NCBI GenBank assembly: GCA_025451035.1
Contig: JANWLE010000015.1
Location: 28,618-92,617 of the forward strand
DNA from: Solirubrobacteraceae bacterium
GTDB taxonomy: Bacteria > Actinomycetota > Thermoleophilia > Solirubrobacterales > Solirubrobacteraceae
DNA length: 64,000 bases
Direction of reading: 5' to 3'
Shown here piece by piece: positions 8,770 through 15,695 of this stretch (position 1 is its first letter; every line of letters starts with the position of its first letter). Under the pieces are notes generated by a model. The model worked only from the letters and a program-made list of their open reading frames with translations. It ran no database searches and was not told the origin of the DNA. A program made the translations under genes and the position numbers.

Positions 8770-10203
8770 CTATGACCCCTGCTCCTCTGCCGGCTGGGGC
8801 TCGAGTGACGCCTCGGGTGTGCTCTCTGCTGCGGGCTCGGGTGTCGCGTCGGCGGCGGGCTGCTCCTCGGCCTCACCGACGGGCTCGGGTGTCTCGGCGG
8901 CAGTGTCGTCGGCCGCGGGCTGCTCCTCGGCGTCGCCACCGGCAGTCAGGTCGGCGACGTTGTCGCCCTCGATGCCCTCGAGCGCCTGGTGAGTCTCGAT
9001 CCCGCAGTAGCGGGACCCCGGCAGCGCCGCGTTGGGGCAGCGCCTGCCACTGGAGAGGATCGCGGCGCAGCGGCCTTGGATCTCCTCCTCCTCGTAACCA
9101 TGCTCGGCCTCTTCGGCGGCGAACTCCGTCTCCGAGCGGATGTCAACTCGCCAACCCGTCAGGCGTGCGGCCAAGCGCGCGTTCTGGCCCTCGCGCCCGA
9201 TCGCGAGCGACAGCTGATCGTCAGGCACGATCACGGTCGCCTGCTTGGCCTCGTCGTCGACTAGCACCTCGCGCACGCGCGCCGGCGAGAGCGCCTTTGC
9301 GACGAAGCGCGCCGGCTCGTCGTTGAAAGGAATGATGTCGATCTTCTCGCCGCGCAGCTCGGAAACAACCATCCTCACGCGCGACCCGCGCGGGCCCACA
9401 CACGCGCCGACTGGGTCGACCCCGTCGACGTGGGAGACCACGGCTATCTTCGAGCGATAGCCAGGCTCGCGCGCGACGTTCGCGATCTCGACCAGGCGAT
9501 CGGCGATCTCGGGGACCTCGAGCTCGAACAGCTTCTTGATCAGCTCCGGGTCACGACGGGAAACGATGATCGATGGCCCCTTGGTGGAGGGCGAGACTTC
9601 CTTGATCACCGCCTTGATGCGCTGCGAGTGGTCGTAGCGCTCGCCGTCGACCTGCTCGGACTTCGGCAGCAGCGCCTCCACGCGCTCCCGCAGCTGCACC
9701 AGCGTGTAGCGGGAGTCGGATTGCTGCACGATGCCGGTGATCAGCTCGCCGACCCTGTCGCGGTACTCCTCGTACATCATGTCGCGCTCAGCCTCGCGGA
9801 TGCGCTGCAAGATCACCTGCTTGGCCGTCTGCGCGGCGATACGGCCGAAGTCGTCGGGGGTGACGTCGCGTTCGTCGATCTGGTCGCGATATTCCTCGAA
9901 CTTCTTGGGATCGATTTCCGGTTCCTCCGGTTCGCGCATCTCGCCGGTCTCGGGGTCGACGGTGGTTTCCTCGTCGATCGTCTCGACGATCAGGTGCGCC
10001 TCGAGCTGTTCGGGGATGATCAGTTCGATGACCCTGAAGTCGGCCGTGTCACGGTCCATTTCCACGCGCGCGTACTTCGCCGAGCCGGGCTGCTTCTTGT
10101 AGGCGGACAGCAGCGCGTCCTCCAGCGCAACCATGAGCTTCTCCGGCTCGATGTTCTTCTCGCGCGCCAGCGCGTGCATGGCTTCAAGGATCTCGCGTGA
10201 CAT
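8770..10203 (-). CDS. nusA: transcription termination/antitermination factor NusA with a C-terminal Cys-rich motif and acidic tail
   Basis: 477 residues. The N-terminal RNAP-binding domain (1-130) is followed by S1 (about 135-200) and two KH domains containing PGYRSKIAVVSHVDGVDPVGA, CVGPRGSRVRMVVSELRGEKIDI and LAIGREGQNARLAARLTGW. After the KH domains the protein has C379-x9-C389-x10-C400-x4-H405, with GRRCPNAALPGSRYC, then about 70 residues of Glu/Ala/Pro-rich repeats including two copies of EAEEQPAAD-like text. The motif resembles the small C-x-C-H modules annotated as DUF5763. No AR domains are present. ATG start immediately follows the rimP stop. Confidence 0.96.
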   Translation of the reverse strand: MSREILEAMHALAREKNIEPEKLMVALEDALLSAYKKQPGSAKYARVEMDRDTADFRVIELIIPEQLEAHLIVETIDEETTVDPETGEMREPEEPEIDPKKFEEYRDQIDERDVTPDDFGRIAAQTAKQVILQRIREAERDMMYEEYRDRVGELITGIVQQSDSRYTLVQLRERVEALLPKSEQVDGERYDHSQRIKAVIKEVSPSTKGPSIIVSRRDPELIKKLFELEVPEIADRLVEIANVAREPGYRSKIAVVSHVDGVDPVGACVGPRGSRVRMVVSELRGEKIDIIPFNDEPARFVAKALSPARVREVLVDDEAKQATVIVPDDQLSLAIGREGQNARLAARLTGWRVDIRSETEFAAEEAEHGYEEEEIQGRCAAILSSGRRCPNAALPGSRYCGIETHQALEGIEGDNVADLTAGGDAEEQPAADDTAAETPEPVGEAEEQPAADATPEPAAESTPEASLEPQPAEEQGS

Positions 10204-10205
10204 GG

Positions 10206-10640
10206 TTACTCCTCGACCAGGTTGGAACGGCGGATCTGTGAGTAGGGGATCGCGATGACACCCCCGTCGGCGGCGAGCGTCACCTCGCGCTCTGTGGCTC
10301 CGACGAGCTCACCGGTGAAGCTGCGGCTCGAGATCGCAGAACCCACCTGGGCGCGCGGCTCGCAGGTGCGCACACGGGCACGCCTTCCCATGAAGCGCCG
10401 GAAGTGATCGGGCTTGGTCAGCGGGCGCTCAACACCCGGAGAGGAAACCTCCAGGGTGTAGCGCTCACACAGCGCTGAGAGCTCCCGCGTCACGCGCTCG
10501 CACAGCGCGAGCGTGACGCCGTCGGGATGGTCAATGAACACGCGCAGGGTCTGGCCACCGACAACCTCAGCCAGCACGACCTCGACCTCTGGCTCGCATG
10601 GTGAGAGTTGCTGTTCGATGTCTGTCTGTAGTGATGTCAT
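10206..10640 (-). CDS. rimP: ribosome maturation factor RimP
   Basis: 30S assembly factor, 144 residues from MTSLQTDIEQQL. The start is set by a strong AGGAGGAAGG seven to ten bases upstream (10644-10655). The upstream frame is open but crosses an attenuator-like hairpin. Conserved blocks: VEVVLAEVVGGQTLRVFIDHPDGVTL, YTLEVSSPGVERPLTKPDHFRRF and the C-terminal Sm-like part ending IPYSQIRRSNLVEE. It is the first gene of the rimP-nusA-ylxR-infB-rbfA operon and ends two bases before nusA starts. Confidence 0.96.
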   Translation of the reverse strand: MTSLQTDIEQQLSPCEPEVEVVLAEVVGGQTLRVFIDHPDGVTLALCERVTRELSALCERYTLEVSSPGVERPLTKPDHFRRFMGRRARVRTCEPRAQVGSAISSRSFTGELVGATEREVTLAADGGVIAIPYSQIRRSNLVEE

Positions 10641-10659
10641 TGGACCTTCCTCCTGAAAC

Positions 10660-10683
10660 AAAAAAAGCGGGCTGACCGCCCAC
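10660..10683 (-). terminator. intrinsic terminator/attenuator in the rimP leader
   Basis: On the minus strand GTGGGC-GGTCA-GCCCGC (one G-U pair) is followed by seven Ts, which is a textbook rho-independent terminator. It ends only 20 bases before the rimP ATG and 4-5 bases before its Shine-Dalgarno, so no promoter fits between. Either it ends the upstream TPR transcript and rimP starts inside it, or it is an attenuator in the rimP-nusA leader. NusA itself acts at such hairpins, so autoregulation is a reasonable inference. Confidence 0.8.
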
Positions 10684-10769
10684 TTTCGGTACGACAGCCA
10701 GTCACCGACCCTGGCGCGAAAGCTGTTGACCGAGAATAGCATTGGGGAGCAAAGCCCGCCCTGGGCCGC

Positions 10770-11153
10770 TCACCGCTTACGGCGTCTGTCGCGCAGCGCG
10801 GCACGGCGCGCCTGATCCCGGTAGCGCCGGTAGTCCTCGCGTTCGGGGCGCAGGGAACAGGCCAGCGCGAGCGGGTGGCAAGCTTCGTCGTGGCGGCCGA
10901 GCAGTTGCATCGCTCGCCCCAGGCAGAACAGCGCGTAATCGTCGGTGGGCTTGGCGAGCGTGAGCGCACGAAACTCTGCCGCCGCGTGCTCGTAACGCTG
11001 GGCGTGAAAGAGGGCGCGCGCGAGCGCCTCGCGGATCGATGCCTTCTGTGGCTCGAGATCCCGTGCTCTGCTCAGCGGTACGATCGCGGCCTGGTAGTCG
11101 CCGTGGTTGAGTAGATCGCAGCCACGCTGGTAGAGGTCATACACATTGTCCAC
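10770..11153 (-). CDS. TPR-repeat protein
   Basis: 127 residues from a GTG. Three tetratricopeptide-like helical hairpins are visible: YQRGCDLLNHGDYQAAIVPL, REALARALFHAQRYEHAAAEF and YALFCLGRAMQLLGRHDEAC, followed by a basic tail (RRAALRDRRRKR). TPR proteins are protein-interaction scaffolds, and nothing shows the partner. It follows coaBC on the same strand with a 36-base gap and precedes the rimP leader terminator, so it is likely the last gene of the mihF-gmk-rpoZ-coaBC unit. Confidence 0.85.
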   Translation of the reverse strand: MDNVYDLYQRGCDLLNHGDYQAAIVPLSRARDLEPQKASIREALARALFHAQRYEHAAAEFRALTLAKPTDDYALFCLGRAMQLLGRHDEACHPLALACSLRPEREDYRRYRDQARRAALRDRRRKR

Positions 11154-11189
11154 CTACCTCACTTTAGGAGCACCGCGCGATCTTGGGCT

Positions 11190-12443
11190 CTAGGAACCGG
11201 CGTCGTCTTGCCGCCCTTTGCGCAACCGTCCGACGGCGTCGAGGATGCCCTCGGCGATCTCCGCCTTGCTTGCGCGCGTGAGAGGCTCTTCGCCGGTGGC
11301 GGTGACGATCGTGACCTCGTTGGCGTCGACCTCGAAGCCAATGTCGGCTCTCGAAATATCGTTTACGACAATCGCGTCGAGGCTCTTCGCCGCAAGCTTG
11401 CCGCGCCCGTAGCTGACGGCGCGCTCGCCGTGCTCGGCGGCGAAGCCGACCAGCGTCTGTCCCACTCGGCGGCGGGCGGCCAGGGCGCTCAGCACGTCCG
11501 GGGTGGGCTCGAGCTCTAGCGTTAGGCGCTCGCGACCTGACTTCTTGATCTTCTCGTCGGCTGGTGCGCTGGGGCGGAAGTCCGCGACGGCCGCGGCCAT
11601 CAGCAGCACGTCGCAGTTTTCGAACTCCTCGGCACAGACCCGCTCCAGCTCAGCGGCGGTCTTCACCGCCTTCAAGGTGATCCCCGGCGGCGCCGGAAGC
11701 GCCACGTTGGCGGCGATCAGGGTCACTTGGGCGCCGCGCGCCTGCGCGGCCTGCGCGAGCGCGAGGCCCATGCGCCCTGAGGAGCTGTTGCCGATGAACC
11801 TCACGCTGTCGATCGGCTCGCGGGTGCCGCCGGCGGTGACGAGCACGTGCAGCCCCTGCCAGTCGCCGCCCCGCTGAAGCGCGGTGAGACAGGCCTGCAG
11901 GAGCTCCTCCGGTTCCGCCAATCGGCCGACGCCGTGCTCGCCCTTCGACGCCAAGCGCCCGACGCCGGGAGCTATGACTGTGACTCCGCGCGCGCGCAAT
12001 GACTGGAGGTTGGCACGGGTGGCGGGATGCTCATACATGCGGTCGTTCATCGCCGGTGCTAGGAGCACGGGGCACTCGGCGGCCAGCGCACAGCTGGTCA
12101 GCAGGTTGTCGGCGTGCCCGTGAGCGAGCTTCGCGATCGTGTTGGCGGACGCCGGCGCGATCAGGTAGATGTCGGCGTTGGCGACGAGCTGCAGGTGTCC
12201 GATCGGCTCATGCTCGGGTAGATGCTGGTCGGGGAACGCGCCCCGCGCCGGGTCGCGCTCGAATTCGTCTGAGAGCACGGGGGCGCCGGTCAGCGCGGAG
12301 AAAGACGCCTCGCCGACGAAACGGCGGCTCGTCGGCGTCTGGATGACGCGGACGGCGTGCCCTGCGGCGGTCGCCAAGCGGACGAACTCAAGCGCCTTGT
12401 AGGCGGCGACGCTAGCGCTTACGCCGAGCAGGATCCTGGGCAT
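11190..12443 (-). CDS. coaBC: bifunctional phosphopantothenoylcysteine decarboxylase/phosphopantothenate-cysteine ligase
   Basis: Two steps of coenzyme A synthesis in one protein, 417 residues. The N-terminal flavoprotein decarboxylase half has GVSASVAAYKALEFVR, APASANTIAKLAHGHADNLL and the PAMNDRMYEHPATRANL substrate-recognition clamp. The C-terminal ligase half has VTAGGTREPIDSVRFIGN, SSGRMGLALAQAA and the VVNDISRADIGFEVDANEV block. ATG start at 12443. It follows rpoZ in the gmk-rpoZ-coaBC order found across many bacteria. Confidence 0.97.
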   Translation of the reverse strand: MPRILLGVSASVAAYKALEFVRLATAAGHAVRVIQTPTSRRFVGEASFSALTGAPVLSDEFERDPARGAFPDQHLPEHEPIGHLQLVANADIYLIAPASANTIAKLAHGHADNLLTSCALAAECPVLLAPAMNDRMYEHPATRANLQSLRARGVTVIAPGVGRLASKGEHGVGRLAEPEELLQACLTALQRGGDWQGLHVLVTAGGTREPIDSVRFIGNSSSGRMGLALAQAAQARGAQVTLIAANVALPAPPGITLKAVKTAAELERVCAEEFENCDVLLMAAAVADFRPSAPADEKIKKSGRERLTLELEPTPDVLSALAARRRVGQTLVGFAAEHGERAVSYGRGKLAAKSLDAIVVNDISRADIGFEVDANEVTIVTATGEEPLTRASKAEIAEGILDAVGRLRKGRQDDAGS

Positions 12444-12508
12444 GGGCTTGCCTTGTACACGCCCGCGTGCTGGCGGGCAAGCGATGGTCGGGCGCTTGCG
12501 CTACCGCG

Positions 12509-12739
12509 CTAGCGGTAGTGGTACTTCAGCTTGCCCGCCGCGACCTCCTCGAGGGCGATCGTGAGGTAGTTCTTTGACGCGGTTTCGATCATCGGCGGCG
12601 GGAACTCGTCGAAGGTGCCCTCGCCGAGGTTGTGGTAGTAGCTGTTGATCTGCCGCGCGCGCTTGGCGGCTACCAGCACGCTCGCGTAATTGGAGTCGAC
12701 GTTCTCGAGCAGACGGTCTATTCGGGGTGAGATCATCAC
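12509..12739 (-). CDS. rpoZ: DNA-directed RNA polymerase omega subunit
   Basis: 76 residues; SPRIDRLLENVDSNYASVLVAAKRARQIN is the omega core that clamps the beta' C-terminus. The middle carries PPPMIETASKNYLTIALEEV and the end GKLKYHYR, as in actinobacterial omegas. The GTG start (GTG-ATG) overlaps the gmk stop by four bases, so it is translationally coupled to gmk. Omega binds ppGpp in proteobacteria; whether that applies here is unknown, but rel is 18 kb away in the same window. Confidence 0.95.
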   Translation of the reverse strand: MMISPRIDRLLENVDSNYASVLVAAKRARQINSYYHNLGEGTFDEFPPPMIETASKNYLTIALEEVAAGKLKYHYR

Positions 12740-13350
12740 GGTTGCGTTGCCTTTCCTTGTTGGCCCCTAGTGTAGTGGCTGGTGGGCGCGCGGCACTTCG
12801 CGAGGCTGCCCTGGACGATCTCGGTGAGCAGCTCCAGCGCCCGCTCCAGGCTGTCGTTGACGACGACGTGCTCGAACTCCGAGCGCGCCGCTAGCTCGTC
12901 CTCGGCGACGGCCAGGCGTCGTTGCACCTCGGCAGCGTCGTCGGTGCCGCGGTGCTCCAGGCGCAAGCGCAGATCCTCGAGCGACGGCGGTGCGATGAAT
13001 ACCTGCACTGCCTCGGGCATCGTGCGGCGGATTTGGCGCGCGCCCTGCACCTCGATCTCGAGCACGACCGGGCTGCCGGCCCGCAGGCGCCGGTCGAGCT
13101 CGCTGCGCAGCGTGCCGTAGCGGCGGCCGGCGTAGTCGGCGTGCTCGACGAACTCCCCGGCCTGCAGCCGACGCTGGAACTCGCTCGAGCTCATGAAGTG
13201 ATAGTCAACCCCGTCCCGCTCGCCGGTGCGCGGCTCGCGGGTGGTCGCGGAGATCGAGAGCTCGAGCTCGGGCAGGCACGTCATTAGCCCCTGGATGAGC
13301 GTGCCCTTCCCCACGCCGGAGGGTCCTGTGATCACGAAGACTTTGGCCAT
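12736..13350 (-). CDS. gmk: guanylate kinase
   Basis: Phosphorylates GMP/dGMP. 204 residues from ATG (MAKVFVITGPSG); a TTG three codons upstream is less likely. The P-loop is GPSGVGKGT. GMP-binding parts are STTREPRTGERDGVDYHFMS with the SATTR arginine, and FVEHADYAGRRYGT. The EIEVQGARQI segment and the RLEHRGTDDAAEVQRRL lid are present. The gene overlaps rpoZ and follows mihF by 126 bases, the actinobacterial order mihF-gmk-rpoZ. Confidence 0.97.
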   Translation of the reverse strand: MAKVFVITGPSGVGKGTLIQGLMTCLPELELSISATTREPRTGERDGVDYHFMSSSEFQRRLQAGEFVEHADYAGRRYGTLRSELDRRLRAGSPVVLEIEVQGARQIRRTMPEAVQVFIAPPSLEDLRLRLEHRGTDDAAEVQRRLAVAEDELAARSEFEHVVVNDSLERALELLTEIVQGSLAKCRAPTSHYTRGQQGKATQP

Positions 13351-13476
13351 TGCGCTCAACCTAATCCGGCGAGGGTGTGGAGACTGACCGGATATGGGCT
13401 CTGCTGGCGCTCTGCGCGCTGGAGAGGGACGGGGTTTGCTCCACCTGGCGCACGTGGGTGAGCGCGAGGTGGTCGG

Positions 13477-13821
13477 CTAGCGGCGCAACAGGGAGACCAG
13501 CTCGCTGCGCTGGCGCTCGGACAGCCCGCCGATCGTCTTGCTCGGCGAGATGCGGCACACGGCGAGGATCTTGTTGACCTTCACCCGTCCATACTTCGGA
13601 ACTGCGAGCAGCATGTCGAATACCTTTGCCGTCTCGAGATACTCCGGCGGGTCGTTCAGCAGGGCGTGTATTGAGAGGCGGCTGGCCTTCAGGTCGCGCT
13701 TGAGCTGCGCGCGCTGGGTGCGGATCTCGTTCGCGCGGGCGAGTGCGTCCATGCGCTGGTGAAGTGAGCGCTCGGGAGCGGTTGAGTGCTTGGATGAGGT
13801 GGCGCTCGTCGCGGTGACCAT
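13477..13821 (-). CDS. mihF: integration host factor, actinobacterial type (mIHF)
   Basis: 114 residues from ATG 13821. The variable N-terminus is followed by the conserved mIHF core: ALARANEIRTQRAQLKRDLK, LLNDPPEYLETAKVFDMLLAVPKYGRVKVNKIL and SPSKTIGGLSERQRSELV. The fold is a helix-two-turn-helix DNA binder that bends DNA and supports nucleoid structure and phage L5 integration in mycobacteria. The gene precedes gmk-rpoZ, its normal location. A TTG-16-TA promoter with a -10 about eight bases before the ATG suggests a leaderless message. Confidence 0.93.
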   Translation of the reverse strand: MVTATSATSSKHSTAPERSLHQRMDALARANEIRTQRAQLKRDLKASRLSIHALLNDPPEYLETAKVFDMLLAVPKYGRVKVNKILAVCRISPSKTIGGLSERQRSELVSLLRR

Positions 13822-13829
13822 GGGCGGCG

Positions 13830-13857
13830 AGTCTACACGCCCCGCCCACGCGATCAA
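13830..13857 (-). promoter_or_regulatory. mihF promoter (leaderless type)
   Basis: On the minus strand, TTGATC (13852-13857), a 16-bp spacer and TAGACT (13830-13835) match a housekeeping sigma-70-class promoter. The -10 ends eight bases before the mihF ATG, so the start of transcription should fall on or next to the start codon. No Shine-Dalgarno is visible before this ATG. Confidence 0.65.
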
Positions 13858-13877
13858 GATGTGAAGCAAGAATTCAT

Positions 13878-13900
13878 CTATAGCTCAAGTTGAGGTATAG
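13878..13900. promoter_or_regulatory. 23-bp near-perfect palindrome upstream of mihF
   Basis: CTATA-G-CTCAA-G-TTGAG-G-TATAG: 11-bp arms around a single central base with one mismatched pair. It is AT-rich in a GC-rich genome and is centred about 67 bp upstream of the predicted mihF transcription start. The location fits an activator site. The sequence does not match CRP, LexA or IdeR sites, so the regulator is unknown. Confidence 0.5.
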
Positions 13901-13980
13901 ACATATCGAGGGTGCTGTACGGTTTCGGTGCGGGTTTGCAGGGGTTTTGGCGGGATCCGTGACGCCCCCTATCGCATCCC

Positions 13981-14847
13981 CTATTTGTCGAGGTCAAGGG
14001 CGATTCGCGCAGCCGCGGTGGGGTCGCGAAAGCTCTCGGTCCCAACCGCGACGAGCGTCGCCCCGACATCGATCAAATCCTGGGCGTGGCGCGACGTTTG
14101 GACGCCGCCCATGCCGATCACGGGGATTTCGACGCGCTCTGTGACCGCGGCGACCTGCGCGAGCGCGACCGGCCTGATCGCCGCGCCGGACAGGCCCCCG
14201 CTGCCGCCTCCCAGCCAGCGCGCGCTCGCTCGCGGCGCACGCCGCGGATCGAGCGCGCTCGCACGCAGCGTGTTGATCAACGAGACGGCGTCCGCGCCGG
14301 CTGACTCGGCCGCCTGGGCGCAGGCGGGGACATCCGAGGCATTGGGGGTCAGCTTGACGATCAGCGGCTTGCTCGTCAGCGGTCTGAGCGTCGACAGCAG
14401 CTTCTGCAGCTGGGCGGGGTCCGCGCCGATGTCAAGGCCGGTCTTGACGTTCGGGCAGGACACGTTCAGCTCGATCGCGGTGATCTGTGTGAACTGGGCG
14501 CATGCTTCCACCAGCCTCGAGAGTTCCTGCGCAGTGGACCCCATGACGTTGGTGAAGAGCGGCACACCGAGTTTGGCCAGCTGCGGCAGATCCTCGCTCA
14601 GGTAGCGGTCCAGACCCTTGTTGGGCAGTCCGATCGAGTTGATCAACCCGGCCTGCGCCTCCCACAGCCGCGGCGGCGGGTTGCCCTCCCGCGGCGCGAG
14701 CGTGATCGTCTTCGACACGAAGGCCGTGAACGGGAAACGCTCGTACAGCTCATCGCCGAACACCCGTTGCGCGGCGATCGCATCGAAGGTCCCGGACCCG
14801 TTGATCACCCGGTGGCGCAGATCAAGGCCGCAGAAAGAGACGCTCAC
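13981..14847 (-). CDS. pyrD: dihydroorotate dehydrogenase, class 1B catalytic subunit
   Basis: Oxidises dihydroorotate to orotate. 288 residues from GTG 14847 (VSVSFCGLDL). FMN and substrate residues are seen in NGSGTFDAIAAQRV, SKTITLAPREGNPPPRLWE, NSIGLPNKG and NVSCPNVKTG, where the cysteine is the class 1B catalytic base. Also VKLTPNASDV and the C-terminal IPVIGMGGVQTSRHAQDLI and VGTESFRDP. The start overlaps the pyrK stop by four bases; class 1B enzymes need PyrK to pass electrons to NAD. It is the last gene of the pyr operon. Confidence 0.97.
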   Translation of the reverse strand: MSVSFCGLDLRHRVINGSGTFDAIAAQRVFGDELYERFPFTAFVSKTITLAPREGNPPPRLWEAQAGLINSIGLPNKGLDRYLSEDLPQLAKLGVPLFTNVMGSTAQELSRLVEACAQFTQITAIELNVSCPNVKTGLDIGADPAQLQKLLSTLRPLTSKPLIVKLTPNASDVPACAQAAESAGADAVSLINTLRASALDPRRAPRASARWLGGGSGGLSGAAIRPVALAQVAAVTERVEIPVIGMGGVQTSRHAQDLIDVGATLVAVGTESFRDPTAAARIALDLDK

Positions 14848-15647
14848 GGGCTCGCCCCGGCGTGCTGATCTACCCGCTCGAGCCTGGCCGCGTCGATCAC
14901 TGGCCCATCGACGCACACGCGCAGATAGCCATCGCGGCTGGGGACTACGCACCCGAAACAGGCGCCGAAGCCGCACGCCATGCCTGACTCGAGCGCCAGT
15001 TGGGCTGGAAGCTTGCGCCGCTCGCACTCCGCCCTGACCGCCTCGAGCATCGCCGCGGGCCCGCACGCGTACACGACGGCGTGCGCGTCCTGGTCGAGCT
15101 CTCGCTGGAGCAGGTCGAGCACCAGCCCGTGGTGTCCGACCGAGCCGTCGTCGCTCGCCACACGAGCGTCGCGCAACAACTCGGCTGCCTGTGCCCGCGC
15201 GCGGTCGCGGAACCCCAGCAAAGCGAGCGCCTGCGTGCCCTGCTCGAGCAGTGTGTCCTGCCAGATCACAAGCGGCGCGATGCCAACGCCTCCGCCTACC
15301 AGCAGCGCTCGTCGCCCGTCGGCTGGGGCGCTGAAGCCGACGCCGAGCGGCCCGAGCAGCCACATCTCATCACCGACCGTCAGCTCGTCCAGACGGTTGG
15401 TTCCCGGACCGACATCCTCCAGCAAGAACTGCGCCTCGCCGCCAGCGAAACGGGCATAGGAAAACGCTCGCGGCAGGTAGGGGCGCTCATCCTCTCCTCC
15501 TCCCCAGCGTTCGACGCTCTGAAGCATCGCGAACTGACCGGCCACGGGGGCGGGCCCCTCGGGGTCGGCGGCATGCAACACACGGTAGGCGCCGACCGTG
15601 TCCGAGCGCGTGATCTGCACGGTCCTGCGACCAAAGGGCGCTACCAC
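14844..15647 (-). CDS. pyrK: dihydroorotate dehydrogenase electron transfer subunit
   Basis: 267 residues from GTG. FAD-binding beta-barrel with PRAFSYARF, a NAD-binding Rossmann part with LVGGGVGIAPLVIW and YACGPAAML, and a C-terminal [2Fe-2S] site with ESGMACGFGACFGCVVP plus a later cysteine in LRVCVDGP. It carries electrons from PyrD FMN to NAD. It is 48 bases downstream of carB and translationally coupled to pyrD by a GTGA overlap. Confidence 0.95.
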   Translation of the reverse strand: MVAPFGRRTVQITRSDTVGAYRVLHAADPEGPAPVAGQFAMLQSVERWGGGEDERPYLPRAFSYARFAGGEAQFLLEDVGPGTNRLDELTVGDEMWLLGPLGVGFSAPADGRRALLVGGGVGIAPLVIWQDTLLEQGTQALALLGFRDRARAQAAELLRDARVASDDGSVGHHGLVLDLLQRELDQDAHAVVYACGPAAMLEAVRAECERRKLPAQLALESGMACGFGACFGCVVPSRDGYLRVCVDGPVIDAARLERVDQHAGASP

Positions 15648-15695
15648 GCGACGCTCGCTGGGTTCGCCGGCGGGTGCTTTGCGTGCGCTATCACC

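Noticed and set aside
13878..13900. CRP, LexA or IdeR site
   Set aside because: Half sites CTATA-CTCAA do not match TGTGA, GAAC/GTTC or AGGTTA consensus sequences.
14848..15363. Extension of pyrD upstream of 14847
   Set aside because: It overlaps pyrK in another frame with no family resemblance. GTG 14847 overlaps the pyrK stop in the same 4-base way as the other operon junctions.
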